Shown here: piece by piece, positions 1 through 7,075 of the stretch
Numbering within the stretch: position 1 is the first letter of the stretch
Layout: each line of letters starts with the position of its first letter
Source of the DNA: CAYRFQ01 sp964423615
Lineage (GTDB): Bacteria; Planctomycetota; Planctomycetia; Gemmatales; Gemmataceae
NCBI GenBank assembly: GCA_964423615.1
Contig: CAYRFQ010000106.1
Coordinates: forward strand, 1-26,415
Direction of reading: 5' to 3'
DNA: 26,415 bases
The notes under the pieces: generated by a model
What the model saw: only the letters and a program-made list of their open reading frames with translations
What the model was told of the DNA's origin: nothing
The model's database searches: none
Program-made: the position numbers and the translations under genes

Positions 1-2
1 TG

Positions 3-313
3 TCGAAGTTCTCGTTGCCTGTGCGGAGTAGAAGAGACCATCAAGAAATGCGAAGATGGCGGAGATGTGAGAAGGCAGAAGTTGACCGGAAGTCCAAGCT
101 GCTCCCCAGACCACAGAGCAACTGGAACTGGAATACGGTCAGGTGTGGGATACCGCAGAATTGGCCAGGGAGTTTGTCGTGACGGCCATCATCCGCCCGC
201 TCATCGTGGTGCGCAGGAAGGCGGATGATGTCGTGGGAACGCTGACCGTGCAGGAGATGCCACGGTTTTATTTTGGCTTTGAGCCATGTGAGGAAGGGCA
301 AAGTTTGGGGTAG
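3..313 (+). pseudogene. Frameshifted copy of small protein family 'X' (C-terminal part)
   Basis: Read on the plus strand, frame 3 from the window edge gives an Arg/Lys-rich helical stretch (RRDHQEMRRW...DRKSKLLP). It continues sensibly only in frame 2 from about position 107 (QTTEQLELEYGQVWDTAEL...), ending RFYFGFEPCEEGQSLG and a TAG at 311-313. Adding one C to the CCCC run at 104-107 joins the two halves, so this is a one-base frameshift or a sequencing error. The tail (VVGTLTVQEMPRFYFGF) recurs in shorter form at 1172-1264 and 2390-2476. From memory it resembles small planctomycete proteins ending in a PRFYF motif, but no function is known to me. It may start upstream of the window. It is convergent with the immunity-like gene ending at 322. 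Confidence 0.5.
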
Positions 314-321
314 ACTAGAAG

Positions 322-609
322 CTATTGTCGTCTGTCAATTTTTTCCTGGGGTGATCGGGAAGTCTCTGAATCAACAACCGATTCTTCAGATATTTTTATC
401 GTGATCTCATCCCCAATTGACAGTTCAGGGGTTTCCCAACGAACACGCTCCTGACCGTCCGAACCACCAATGTGAAAGAGAATCCACCCATCCTCAGTCT
501 CATTACTCCCTCCAATCCAAGTAAGATGTACTCCTATTGAAGAACACAAGATTGGTAGATTCACACGAACCTGATTTGTCTTATTTACAGTAATCATAAA
601 AGAAGGCAT
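322..609 (-). CDS. Small conserved protein, candidate immunity protein of cassette 1
   Basis: A 95-residue acidic protein starting MPSFMITVNKTNQVRV, with a beta-rich pattern and a conserved-looking WETPELSIGDEITIKI segment near residues 57-72. The ATG at 609 is supported by a strong AAGGAGAGG site just upstream. It lacks a signal peptide and membrane segments, so it should be cytosolic. It lies 69 nt downstream of the unknown toxin tip of cassette 1, the position an immunity gene occupies in the other two cassettes, and that is the only basis for an immunity role. Small planctomycete proteins of the form MPSF...GDEVTIR exist in my memory without a known function, so it may be a more general housekeeping family. 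Base composition is more AT-rich than in the housekeeping genes further along. Confidence 0.6.
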   Translation of the reverse strand: MPSFMITVNKTNQVRVNLPILCSSIGVHLTWIGGSNETEDGWILFHIGGSDGQERVRWETPELSIGDEITIKISEESVVDSETSRSPQEKIDRRQ

Positions 610-678
610 AACCTCTCCTTTCCTGAGTCACTTGTGTCGCTGTAAAACTAGCTATTGCTCTGGATAATCTCACTCTAG

Positions 679-1194
679 CTACTGGCCGGGGGGAAGAATT
701 GGCGGATCTTGGGCCCACGGCTCAAGCAACGGCGGCAAGGTGTCGGAGGCATTAGTATCACGCTTGAGTCTATTGTCTGCGACTTCATCAGCGTGACTAA
801 CCCAATCCCGAATCTGATCTTCTGTATAACCTCTCCTTCGCATCTGCTGTGCAATTAGCTGATTATCTTCTAATTCTTGTTTCCAACGATCAATCCGTTC
901 TTGATCCGCTCTATTTGTCCTATGCCTAGCTTGCTGTTGTTGTTGCCTTTGTTGTTGTTGGCGTGGTTGCTGTCTCCTTGGAGGAACGCCACGGAAACCA
1001 TCGGCATGTGCCGGATGAATGGCATCGTCTAAGGCTCTTCGCGCATCTTGGATATCGACGATGGAGCCTGGCCTTGGAGCAAGACTTGTCCCATCTTCCA
1101 AACGCAACAAGGTGCTGCCAAATCGACTCCGTTGAAGGTGTCTTGCAACCGACACACCTTCCACGAAAACCGATGGCGTGGTTGGCACCTTCAA
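679..1194 (-). CDS. Orphan polymorphic-toxin tip, cassette 1 (unknown C-terminal domain)
   Basis: The open frame starts only with a TTG inside the antisense of the X tail, so it has no credible start and is probably a silent module. Residues from about 10 to 70 are the shared head (FVEGVSVARHLQRSR, then IVDIQDARRALDDAIHPAH and DGFRGV), nearly identical in DNA to cassette 3. A Q/R-rich linker follows (about residues 71-95). The last 75 residues are charged and helical (DRWKQELEDNQLIAQQMRRRGYTEDQI...) and end in a Pro-rich tail, ILPPGQ. The tip has no histidine-based nuclease motif that I recognise. Its place between the head and a small acidic gene says toxin; the activity is unknown. Confidence 0.6.
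   Translation of the reverse strand: MKVPTTPSVFVEGVSVARHLQRSRFGSTLLRLEDGTSLAPRPGSIVDIQDARRALDDAIHPAHADGFRGVPPRRQQPRQQQQRQQQQQARHRTNRADQERIDRWKQELEDNQLIAQQMRRRGYTEDQIRDWVSHADEVADNRLKRDTNASDTLPPLLEPWAQDPPILPPGQ
989..1172 (-). repeat. Toxin recombination head, copy 1
   Basis: This is a 184-bp segment nearly identical to 3590-3773, with only about three visible differences, for example aatggc versus aattgc and ccaaatcg versus ccaactcg. It encodes the shared head of the toxin tips. On the promoter-proximal side the similarity stops abruptly at the codons before FVEG, where X-tail DNA begins. Such a segment could serve as homology for exchanging tips. Confidence 0.8.
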
Positions 1195-1264
1195 CGTGCA
1201 AGAGCAACCACGGTTTTACTTTGGGTTCAAGCCTGATGAACACGGACAGCATGAGGGGGAATGA
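1172..1264 (+). pseudogene. 3'-end fragment of X, copy 1
   Basis: The plus-strand frame reads DGVVGTFNVQEQPRFYFGF, then KPDEHGQHEGE and a TGA at 1262-1264. It matches the C-terminus of the X copy at 3-313 and begins abruptly at the junction with the toxin head. Only the last 30 residues survive, so it cannot be a functional gene. It converges on the immunity gene ending at 1340. Confidence 0.6.
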
Positions 1265-1339
1265 AAAAGCCCTGGCGGGTGCGGGCCAGGCATAAATCTC
1301 AAGCAACATATCGATTGACAATGTAGATAACACCTTTTT

Positions 1340-1717
1340 TTATCCATTCTCTGAATCTTCTTCTTGTTGAAGCAGGTTGGCATCAAACCAAACATCTTCG
1401 TGATCTGGGGCGATGAGAAACCGCCAGCCAGCAGGTAACTGAAGATACGGGATAACATCGCTACACCACGAAGACAAATGGTTAATATGAAGAGGCACAA
1501 AGAAACTTGGATCATTGGACCATTCTTCTCCCGCCCAGATGTACCATCCAGTGGTGTCTCCTTCGGGAGGAATGCGCAATCCATTTATCGGTTGCAATCC
1601 CTCCTTGACGTTTCGGGCGATACCAACTTTAAGATGTTCTGGTGCAGGTAGTTGTTTTGCACCAAATCGTTTGCATACCTCAATTTGTGATTTAATCAAT
1701 TTAGCGTCCATAGTCAT
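1340..1717 (-). CDS. Imm33-like immunity protein for the HNH toxin
   Basis: A 125-residue soluble protein. The best start is the ATG at 1717 (MTMDAKLIKSQIEV); its ATGA overlaps the stop of the toxin gene, implying translational coupling. A second ATG lies two codons later at 1711. The core near residues 52-110 reads GLRIPPEGDTTGWYIWAGEE, then PLHINHL, LPAGWRFLIAP and DVWFD. This pattern resembles proteins named Imm33-domain immunity proteins in other bacteria; I place it there from memory only. It most likely binds and blocks the HNH nuclease encoded just upstream. The X-tail copy 1 converges on its 3' end. Confidence 0.7.
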   Translation of the reverse strand: MTMDAKLIKSQIEVCKRFGAKQLPAPEHLKVGIARNVKEGLQPINGLRIPPEGDTTGWYIWAGEEWSNDPSFFVPLHINHLSSWCSDVIPYLQLPAGWRFLIAPDHEDVWFDANLLQQEEDSENG

Positions 1718-2406
1718 AATCCTAATAGTTTCCTCATTTGGCGTGAAAATGTTGAAAGTAATCCACCTTGCAAACTTGAACATGTTGGGCAGTGTGGCTG
1801 AACAGCTCCAACACTTGATTGATGAGTAACATTATTCGTTCCCGTTCTGTAATACTCAGCTACCAAAGGATCAATGTGGTCGGCTACCTGATTTTGAGTG
1901 ACTCTTCCGCAGTCCACACATGGTTGACCTTGTACAGCAGCCCGTTGCGCTGCTGTTGGACCTGCTCCCTTTGGACGGCTATATCGTTGGGTTATTGTCG
2001 AATTTGGGACAAAGTTCTCATCTGGAATATTGGCAATCCGACCACCACCCAGAACACGGGTTGCAGGGGGTACAGTACGTCCTTGTTGGCCGTGATGAAC
2101 TTCATTAGGTACAACACGGGGTGGTGATCCAGGCGGACGGTGATTGATTTCATTAGGTACGATTCGTCCTGGGTTACTATGATTGATTTCATTAGGTACG
2201 ATTCGTCCTGGGTTACTATGATTGATTTCATTAGGTACGATTCGTCCTGGGTTACCATGATTGATTTCATTGGGAACAACTCTGTTTGCCCCTGGAGCAA
2301 GACTTGTCCCATCTTCCAAACGCAACAAGGTGCTGCCAAATCGACTCCGTTGAAGGTGTCTTGCAACCGACACACCTTCCACGAAAATCGATGGCGTGGT
2401 TGGCAA
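1714..2406 (-). CDS. Orphan polymorphic-toxin tip, cassette 2: HNH nuclease
   Basis: The 230-residue frame opens only with TTG, inside X-tail antisense, so it looks like a startless spare tip. Residues 8-38 are the shared head. Residues 41-105 hold four copies of a 13-residue VPNEINH(S/G)NPGRI linker plus one divergent VPNEVHH copy. The C-terminal domain (about 150-225) has CVDC at 163-166, ADHIDP with the Asp-His pair at 176-177, EYYRTG, and CPTC at 206-209. This is the layout of a zinc-bound HNH (beta-beta-alpha-metal) endonuclease that should cut DNA. The Imm33-like gene overlaps its stop. Confidence in nuclease is high; expression from this locus as it stands is doubtful. Confidence 0.75.
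   Translation of the reverse strand: MPTTPSIFVEGVSVARHLQRSRFGSTLLRLEDGTSLAPGANRVVPNEINHGNPGRIVPNEINHSNPGRIVPNEINHSNPGRIVPNEINHRPPGSPPRVVPNEVHHGQQGRTVPPATRVLGGGRIANIPDENFVPNSTITQRYSRPKGAGPTAAQRAAVQGQPCVDCGRVTQNQVADHIDPLVAEYYRTGTNNVTHQSSVGAVQPHCPTCSSLQGGLLSTFSRQMRKLLGL
2142..2276 (-). repeat. 39-bp tandem repeats encoding the NEINH linker
   Basis: Units begin at 2142, 2181, 2220 and 2259 with a strict 39-bp period. The first two full units are identical and the third differs at one position. Each encodes 13 residues around VPNEINH. A diverged half copy (VPNEVHH) lies nearby at about 2095-2115. The in-frame period and gene location make this a protein linker repeat, not a CRISPR. Confidence 0.9.
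2294..2389 (-). repeat. Toxin recombination head, copy 2 (short)
   Basis: This is a 96-bp segment matching the FVEG...GTSLAP half of the heads at 989-1172 and 3590-3773. The second half of the head (SIVDIQDARRALDD...) is absent here and is replaced by the NEINH linker. Confidence 0.8.
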
Positions 2407-2476
2407 CTTGAAGGTGCAAGAGCAACCACGCTTGTATTATCGGTTTGAGGTGTGTGGGGAGAAGTGCAGAGTATGA
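2390..2476 (+). pseudogene. 3'-end fragment of X, copy 2
   Basis: The plus-strand frame reads DGVVGNLKVQEQPRLYYRF, then EVCGEKCRV and a TGA at 2474-2476. It is joined to the toxin head at the same point as copy 1, but its sequence has diverged from the other two copies, so the duplications are not recent. It is convergent with the gene ending at 2496. Confidence 0.55.
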
Positions 2477-2495
2477 TAGAATGAGAAGCTCAAGC

Positions 2496-2891
2496 TCATT
2501 CATCTATTTCTACTGACACATGGCTACAAACAAGTTCGCACACTGAGCCATCATGAAAAGTCAATGTGTATTTGGAATTCGGAATTGCAATTCCAGCGGA
2601 TTTGACTTTCAATAAATCAGCCTCGGTTGCCTCAGAGACTCCAGAATCCCACCCATCAAGAACAAGTTTACCAACAGTGTAACCCCATGCTCTGAAATTG
2701 ATGAACACAACGTCTTGAATAATCAGTTTTAACTTTTTGTTGTTGATTTCACTCAATCCAGCATCTTCTGTGCAAAGAACCGTCATGCTTAACGTCCTTA
2801 TCTTCTGTGATGAATAATAATCATACCTCAGGAAGTCGACTTCTCCATCATGAAGGTAAGGAGCAATCTCAAGAATACTTAATTTTGCCAT
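2496..2891 (-). CDS. Uncharacterised protein, candidate orphan immunity
   Basis: A 131-residue protein starting MAKLSILEIAPYLHDGEVDF, with a good CAGGAGAA site upstream of the ATG at 2891. It has alternating hydrophobic strands (LKLIIQDVVFINF, YTLTFHDGSVCELVCSHVSV) and no membrane segment or signal peptide. I do not recognise the family. It follows the colicin E5-type immunity gene by 92 nt and no toxin tip of its own is present. It therefore looks like an immunity gene retained after its partner tip was lost, or a second antidote for cassette 3. GC is visibly low compared with genes after 4170. Confidence 0.6.
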   Translation of the reverse strand: MAKLSILEIAPYLHDGEVDFLRYDYYSSQKIRTLSMTVLCTEDAGLSEINNKKLKLIIQDVVFINFRAWGYTVGKLVLDGWDSGVSEATEADLLKVKSAGIAIPNSKYTLTFHDGSVCELVCSHVSVEIDE

Positions 2892-2983
2892 GGGTTATTC
2901 TCCTGGTAATGGAGTCGATGGATCAAGGTGATCCCGACCTCCATTTATGTGTATTCGATGAGTTTGTAAGCAATGTCTCAACA

Positions 2984-3289
2984 CTATTGCCATTCAGAAG
3001 TAACGATTTCAAACCACAGGTCGGAATGAAGGTATTGGTGAAGAAATTTTTCCACGACAGCGTAGTTGTTCAATGAGTCATCCAACACGAGCGAATATTC
3101 TTGAAGAGGTTGAATTTTCTCACCAAATTTTTTGAAACCCTCCACTCCAAAAATATCCACTCCAGCCCGATGACACTCTTCAACATAGCGCAGAGCATCA
3201 TTGGCTGCCAGAAGATAAACCCCGTTATGGATTGATGCGACAGTGACAAACTGCTCTTCGAGTGGAGTTAATGTATGGTCACTATTCAT
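2984..3289 (-). CDS. Putative immunity protein for the colicin E5-like toxin
   Basis: A 101-residue acidic protein starting MNSDHTLTPLEEQF. The ATG at 3289 is preferred over an upstream TTG at 3301 because a GAGGTGG ribosome site sits just before it. The start is 8 nt after the toxin stop, so the pair is co-translated. The middle has AANDALRYVEECHRAGVD and GEKIQPLQEYSL. Acidic residues are expected for an inhibitor of a tRNA-anticodon nuclease, whose inhibitors mimic RNA. Some immunity families share a G(V/I)D...IQP.QE pattern, but I do not assign one. Confidence 0.7.
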   Translation of the reverse strand: MNSDHTLTPLEEQFVTVASIHNGVYLLAANDALRYVEECHRAGVDIFGVEGFKKFGEKIQPLQEYSLVLDDSLNNYAVVEKFLHQYLHSDLWFEIVTSEWQ

Positions 3290-3297
3290 ATGCCACC

Positions 3298-3933
3298 TCA
3301 AGGTTGATAAGGGTTGGTAATAGATGGGTCAGGAATCCAATTGGGGTCATTCCTATTGCTAATTTGAACCAGATCGTGAGTTACGTCATCAACGATAACA
3401 TAGGAACCATCCTGGTTAAAGAAAGCAGTTGCCCTGTTTCCGGTAGCTCTGTTCACGGCTTGTCGGGTTGTGAAGGGTTGGGCCACGGTCTGTTGAACCG
3501 TAGATGGTGTCCACCCTCTAGGTCCCATCTGGTTAAAATGATGCCCACTGGTTGGGAGATTAACAGTTCTCCCTGGAACTGTCCGAACTCCACGGAAACC
3601 ATCGGCATGTGCCGGATGAATTGCATCGTCTAAGGCTCTTCGCGCATCTTGGATATCGACGATGGAGCCTGGCCTTGGAGCAAGACTTGTCCCATCTTCC
3701 AAACGCAACAAGGTGCTGCCAACTCGACTCCGTTGAAGGTGTCTTGCAACCGACACACCTTCCACGAAAATCGCTCCGATTGAAATTAGAGCACCCAGGC
3801 CGTCGCCGCGTATCGTAGATATGAGCGCATCAGCGGCGTCAAATGCGGGTCCGATGATGGGAGAGCTTCCAAGGGCCGCGATAGCCACTCGGAGCACCAG
3901 TGCCTCCGTTCGGCTTAACACCGATCGGAACAA
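3298..3933 (-). CDS. Polymorphic-toxin tip, cassette 3: colicin E5-like RNase (5'-truncated)
   Basis: The frame is open from about 3960 and the first usable start is a TTG at 3933. No long secreted-toxin body follows upstream, so the 5' part appears lost. Residues 20-55 look like a hydrophobic pretoxin segment (GSSPIIGPAFDAADALIST, GDGLGALISIGAI). Residues 56-116 are the shared recombination head. Residues 131-205 carry the RNase signature: HHFNQMGPRGWT, AVNRATGNRATAFF, DGSYVIVDDVT and VQISNRNDPNW. This is the pattern of the colicin E5 family, which cleaves tRNAs with queuosine-type anticodons (Tyr, His, Asn, Asp) using basic residues rather than histidine. The immunity gene is directly downstream. 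Which secretion system would deliver it is not visible. Confidence 0.75.
   Translation of the reverse strand: MFRSVLSRTEALVLRVAIAALGSSPIIGPAFDAADALISTIRGDGLGALISIGAIFVEGVSVARHLQRSRVGSTLLRLEDGTSLAPRPGSIVDIQDARRALDDAIHPAHADGFRGVRTVPGRTVNLPTSGHHFNQMGPRGWTPSTVQQTVAQPFTTRQAVNRATGNRATAFFNQDGSYVIVDDVTHDLVQISNRNDPNWIPDPSITNPYQP
3590..3773 (-). repeat. Toxin recombination head, copy 3 (resident)
   Basis: This is the copy of the shared head embedded in the longest toxin frame. Only here is the head preceded by pretoxin coding sequence (ALISIGAI before FVEG). It is therefore the likely recipient site for the spare tips at 679-1194 and 1714-2406. Confidence 0.75.
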
Positions 3934-4172
3934 TTCAGACCGACGAGTCAGAGACTTTCAGTGACATTGCGCGAGTCGCGTGGACCTACGGCAAACACAG
4001 AATTCCAAAATCGACAGGAGCCCCCCTTCTCCTTTCAATACAAATATGGTGCATCCAAGCTCGTCGTTTTGACGAAGACACTACAAATAAGGTAATCTCT
4101 CACACGGAAACAACCTCGGTCCACAGCAGTCGGGACAGTGCTCAATGACACCGCTCCACGAAAGGGTGACTA

Positions 4173-5762
4173 ATGTTTTCACGATCCATGCTTGCCGCTG
4201 TCTTCCTCACGTCGCTCGTACTTTCTGCCGAACCCACGCACGCCCAAAACCCCAGACGACTTTCCGTTCCGTTCCCGGTTTTGAGTGTTCAGTTCACTCC
4301 AACTGGAGACACACTCGTTTGTCTCGGAACAGAACTGGGACGCATGAACGGGAGAGCTTTGGGGATCATGTCAGCCGTCCAAGTCATCGACTTGAAGACA
4401 AACAAAGTCCCGTTTGAAGTGCGACCAAGTAGCACGCTTGGTATGGCCAACCGTAGCTTCACCAGCGCTGGATTTCACGAAGGGCTGGCTGTCGCACCCG
4501 ACGGGAAAGAAATAGCCTGGGTCGCGGCCAACGGCACTCAACTGGTCTCCATTTTGGGACCCAACAACGAAATACGAAATATTCCCAAAGGTGCCACCGG
4601 CCCAGCCTCTTCGATCGTCTTCACGCCCGACCAAAAGAACATCGTTGTTGGCCAATGGAATGGTCGAGCAACCGTCTTTGACCGAACCACAGGCAAGATC
4701 GAACGAACCCTCTCGACAAAGCTATCCGCCGCCTCGACCATTGCCATTGACCCCAACGGCGAGTTTTTGGCGTGTGCCAATCGTGGAGACGACGTTTCGC
4801 TCGTGAATTTGCAAACGGGGAAAGTCTTACGGACCTGGAAGCAAGGGGGCGACAAGACCAAGCGACGGCTTCGAGGCGTTTATCCACGGTTAGTCTTCTC
4901 GCCAGACGGGCGAGTCTTGGCGACCGTCGGAACCGGACCAGTGATCTTGTGGGACGTCCAAAACGGCGAGATCGTTCAAAGGATTGGCGAAAGTATCTCA
5001 GCAGTGAGTTTTTCCCCGGACGGTCGTACGTTGGCCCTCGCCGAAAAGCCCAACGGGACGATTCGCTTGTGGGACTTGGCTCAGCAACAGTTCATCGCCG
5101 AGTTGGACGGAAGTCGAAGCGTCCAAACCCTCGCCTTCTCACCCTCCGGAAAACAACTCGCGTTTGCCGGGGCCGCCAAGGCAGCACGCGAAGCCTTCGT
5201 CTGGGACCTGGAATCCGTTCTTCCCAAGGAACGATTCGTCCGAACCGTCACTCCAAAAGAACTCGAACGGCTCTGGACCAACCTCCAGGGAGGTAACGGA
5301 ACGGCTGCCGCATACGGTGCCATGTGGCGATTGGTCGGCTCTCCAAAACAGGCCCTCACGATCCTGAAAGACCGGCTGAAACCCGCCAAGACGTCGGGCC
5401 GTGTTGACCCCAAACGAATCGCCAAGTGGATCAAAGATTTGGACAGCCAGAGATTCAAAACCCGTGCCGTCGCGTCGGCAAATCTGGCGAAACAAGATCG
5501 ATCAGTCTTGCCGTTAGTCGAGGCCGCCTTGGAGAAAGCACCCTCCCAAGAAGCCCGAGACCGATTGTCCAAGCTGGCCGAAAAACTTCGCACCCAGAAA
5601 CGTTCGCCTGCCGAGTTACGCGCCATCTTCGGCGTCCAAACCCTCGAAAACATCGGCACCCAACAAGCCAAAGTCCTCTTGCAACAGTTAGCCCGGGGCG
5701 TAGAAGAATCTCCGCTCACCCAGGAGGCGAAGAAAGCCCTCAAACGCTGGGACACAAAATAG
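4173..5762 (+). CDS. Secreted WD40-repeat protein with C-terminal helical domain
   Basis: A 529-residue protein. The ATG at 4173 has an AAAGGGTGA site upstream. A Sec signal peptide covers residues 1-25 (MFSRSMLAAVFLTSLVLS, then AEPTHAQ). Residues 30-355 form a beta-propeller of WD40-like blades, seen as repeated FSPDGR and (I/V)(R/I)LWD motifs, for example LVFSPDGRVLATVG and IRLWDL. From about 365 to the end is a helical, HEAT-like domain (TPKELERLWTNLQGG, AYGAMWRLVGSP, RFKTRAVASANL, LENIGTQQAK). This propeller-plus-helical layout is common in Gemmata-type planctomycetes, where it is often found near ECF sigma factors; none is present here. It is probably a periplasmic or surface scaffold, with no known substrate. 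Confidence 0.88.
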   Translation: MFSRSMLAAVFLTSLVLSAEPTHAQNPRRLSVPFPVLSVQFTPTGDTLVCLGTELGRMNGRALGIMSAVQVIDLKTNKVPFEVRPSSTLGMANRSFTSAGFHEGLAVAPDGKEIAWVAANGTQLVSILGPNNEIRNIPKGATGPASSIVFTPDQKNIVVGQWNGRATVFDRTTGKIERTLSTKLSAASTIAIDPNGEFLACANRGDDVSLVNLQTGKVLRTWKQGGDKTKRRLRGVYPRLVFSPDGRVLATVGTGPVILWDVQNGEIVQRIGESISAVSFSPDGRTLALAEKPNGTIRLWDLAQQQFIAELDGSRSVQTLAFSPSGKQLAFAGAAKAAREAFVWDLESVLPKERFVRTVTPKELERLWTNLQGGNGTAAAYGAMWRLVGSPKQALTILKDRLKPAKTSGRVDPKRIAKWIKDLDSQRFKTRAVASANLAKQDRSVLPLVEAALEKAPSQEARDRLSKLAEKLRTQKRSPAELRAIFGVQTLENIGTQQAKVLLQQLARGVEESPLTQEAKKALKRWDTK

Positions 5763-6205
5763 TCCCACCATTATCCAGACCACTTGAGCCCTTTCAGCCA
5801 CTCCGGCTTCTTCCGCGTTTCGAAGAACCGTCTCTTGGGAGGGAACGCGGATTCCTCCTTCGTAGAAGGAACCCTTTCCCCCCCTCGTAACGGGTAATTG
5901 TCGTACTCCCGAACATCGATCCCAAAAACGATGAGCATCCGAAGAGGCATGGGAAGATTCTTGAAAGCGAGCCGTTCGTCGATCCCGCCGTTAGTCGAAG
6001 TGCAAGTCGGGCTCCAGCCCGTTTCCAAACGAACTCCGAGGAATTCGTCCGCCGTTGGGAGATGACCCCGAACGCCGACCGGCGTTGTAACATCAAATCG
6101 GGTCAAAGCGTAGGTGTGATCTGGATTTGTCGAGATCGGAAGGATCAAAAGAAAGAAGAAATCCGTGGGTGCGGATTCCGGCGGAGAAAAGCCTCGACGC
6201 ACCAA
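5763..6205. other. Intergenic stretch with palindromes and no credible gene
   Basis: No frame here has both a start and a recognisable domain. A short palindrome, cgggctccagcccg, lies at 6008-6021. A minus-strand frame ends with basic residues (KKPEWLKGLKWSG) and a stop at 5771, which might be a decayed C-terminus; I could not identify it. Confidence 0.5.
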
Positions 6206-6238
6206 AGGCCGGTGAATCACTCAAGGACTCACCGGCCT
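6206..6238 (-). terminator. Hairpin terminator of the TPR gene
   Basis: A perfect 10-bp stem (aggccggtga at 6206-6215 with tcaccggcct at 6229-6238) and a 13-nt loop lie 10 nt beyond the stop at 6248. On the minus strand only a short T run follows, so termination may be weak or factor-assisted. Confidence 0.6.
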
Positions 6239-6247
6239 CGAATCGCC

Positions 6248-7054
6248 CTACCTCGTCTGGGCAAGCGTCAGATACAACTTCGCCAGGTAGTGCCAGGCGC
6301 TCGTTTCGGGCAACTGCTCGACGGCCTTTTGCAGATTGGCTCGGGCTTCGTCGGCTTTACCCAGGAACAGACCCGCCATCCCTCGATTGAACAGGACGGG
6401 CAACGACTCGGGCATTTTCTGCCACAACGTGTAGGCCTCCTCGACGTCCCCCCGGTGCCAGGCCAGAGCGGCTTTCTCGTTTTCCCAAACAGCCCTCCAC
6501 TCTCCTGGGAGCTTCTCGTCGAGGCTTGAGGCCAGTTCGGAAGCCAAAGCGAACTGCTTGGCGAGTCGGAGCGCTCCGATCGCTAGCAAGGCGCTGGGAA
6601 CCTTCCCGGCATCGACTTCCTCCCTGGCCCAGCCTTCGAGTTCGGGAACTTCCGTCGGCTGGGTCGTCCGAGACTGACGGAGTGCCGTCAGATCTTGGGC
6701 CTGCAACAACGGTTGCAGATTGCGAACCAGCTGCGGAAAGTTACCCAAACAAAATGCCAAGTCGAACGCGGGTTCGTGAGAAGAGACGATGTCGGGCCAC
6801 TCTGGTGGAGCAGTCCACGTGAACTCTTCGTCCACAAACTCGCGAACGACGATAACCGCCATGTCCCAGGCGGGCTTGGGGTCCATCGGTTGGACGGGAC
6901 CGGCATCATAAGGTTGCACTTCGCCGGATACGTCCGTGGAAGCGATGCCGGCCACGTGCGCTTCAGCCCGACGCTGAATATACCGGGCCATTAGTTCGTC
7001 GGGCGAGGGAGGGACAAATCCCTTGCTGTCGTTAGTGTTTTGGACATTAGACAT
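6248..7054 (-). CDS. TPR-type hypothetical protein
   Basis: 268 residues from the ATG at 7054 (MSNVQNTNDSKGF), chosen because an AGGAG site sits six bases upstream; an ATG at 7075 would swallow that site. The N-terminal 60 residues are polar and Pro/Asp-rich. The C-terminal half is Ala/Leu-rich and made of helical pairs typical of tetratricopeptide repeats (KVPSALLAIGALRLAKQFAL, AALAWHRGDVEEAYTLWQKM, LFNRGMAGLFLGKADEARAN, SAWHYLAKLYLTLAQ). It has no signal peptide, so it is a cytosolic protein-interaction module. It stands alone between long non-coding stretches, so context gives no clue to its partner. Confidence 0.8.
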   Translation of the reverse strand: MSNVQNTNDSKGFVPPSPDELMARYIQRRAEAHVAGIASTDVSGEVQPYDAGPVQPMDPKPAWDMAVIVVREFVDEEFTWTAPPEWPDIVSSHEPAFDLAFCLGNFPQLVRNLQPLLQAQDLTALRQSRTTQPTEVPELEGWAREEVDAGKVPSALLAIGALRLAKQFALASELASSLDEKLPGEWRAVWENEKAALAWHRGDVEEAYTLWQKMPESLPVLFNRGMAGLFLGKADEARANLQKAVEQLPETSAWHYLAKLYLTLAQTR

Positions 7055-7075
7055 CTCTCTCTCCTGAGTGGTCAT

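Noticed and set aside
926..1333. Minus-strand frame of 135 codons over cassette 1
   Set aside because: It lies in another frame of the toxin tip and X tail, with no domain.
2142..2276. 39-bp repeats considered as a CRISPR array
   Set aside because: The units are contiguous without spacers, multiples of three, and in frame in a toxin linker.
5081..5755. Minus-strand frame of 224 codons
   Set aside because: It is antisense to the WD40 gene and has no recognisable motif.
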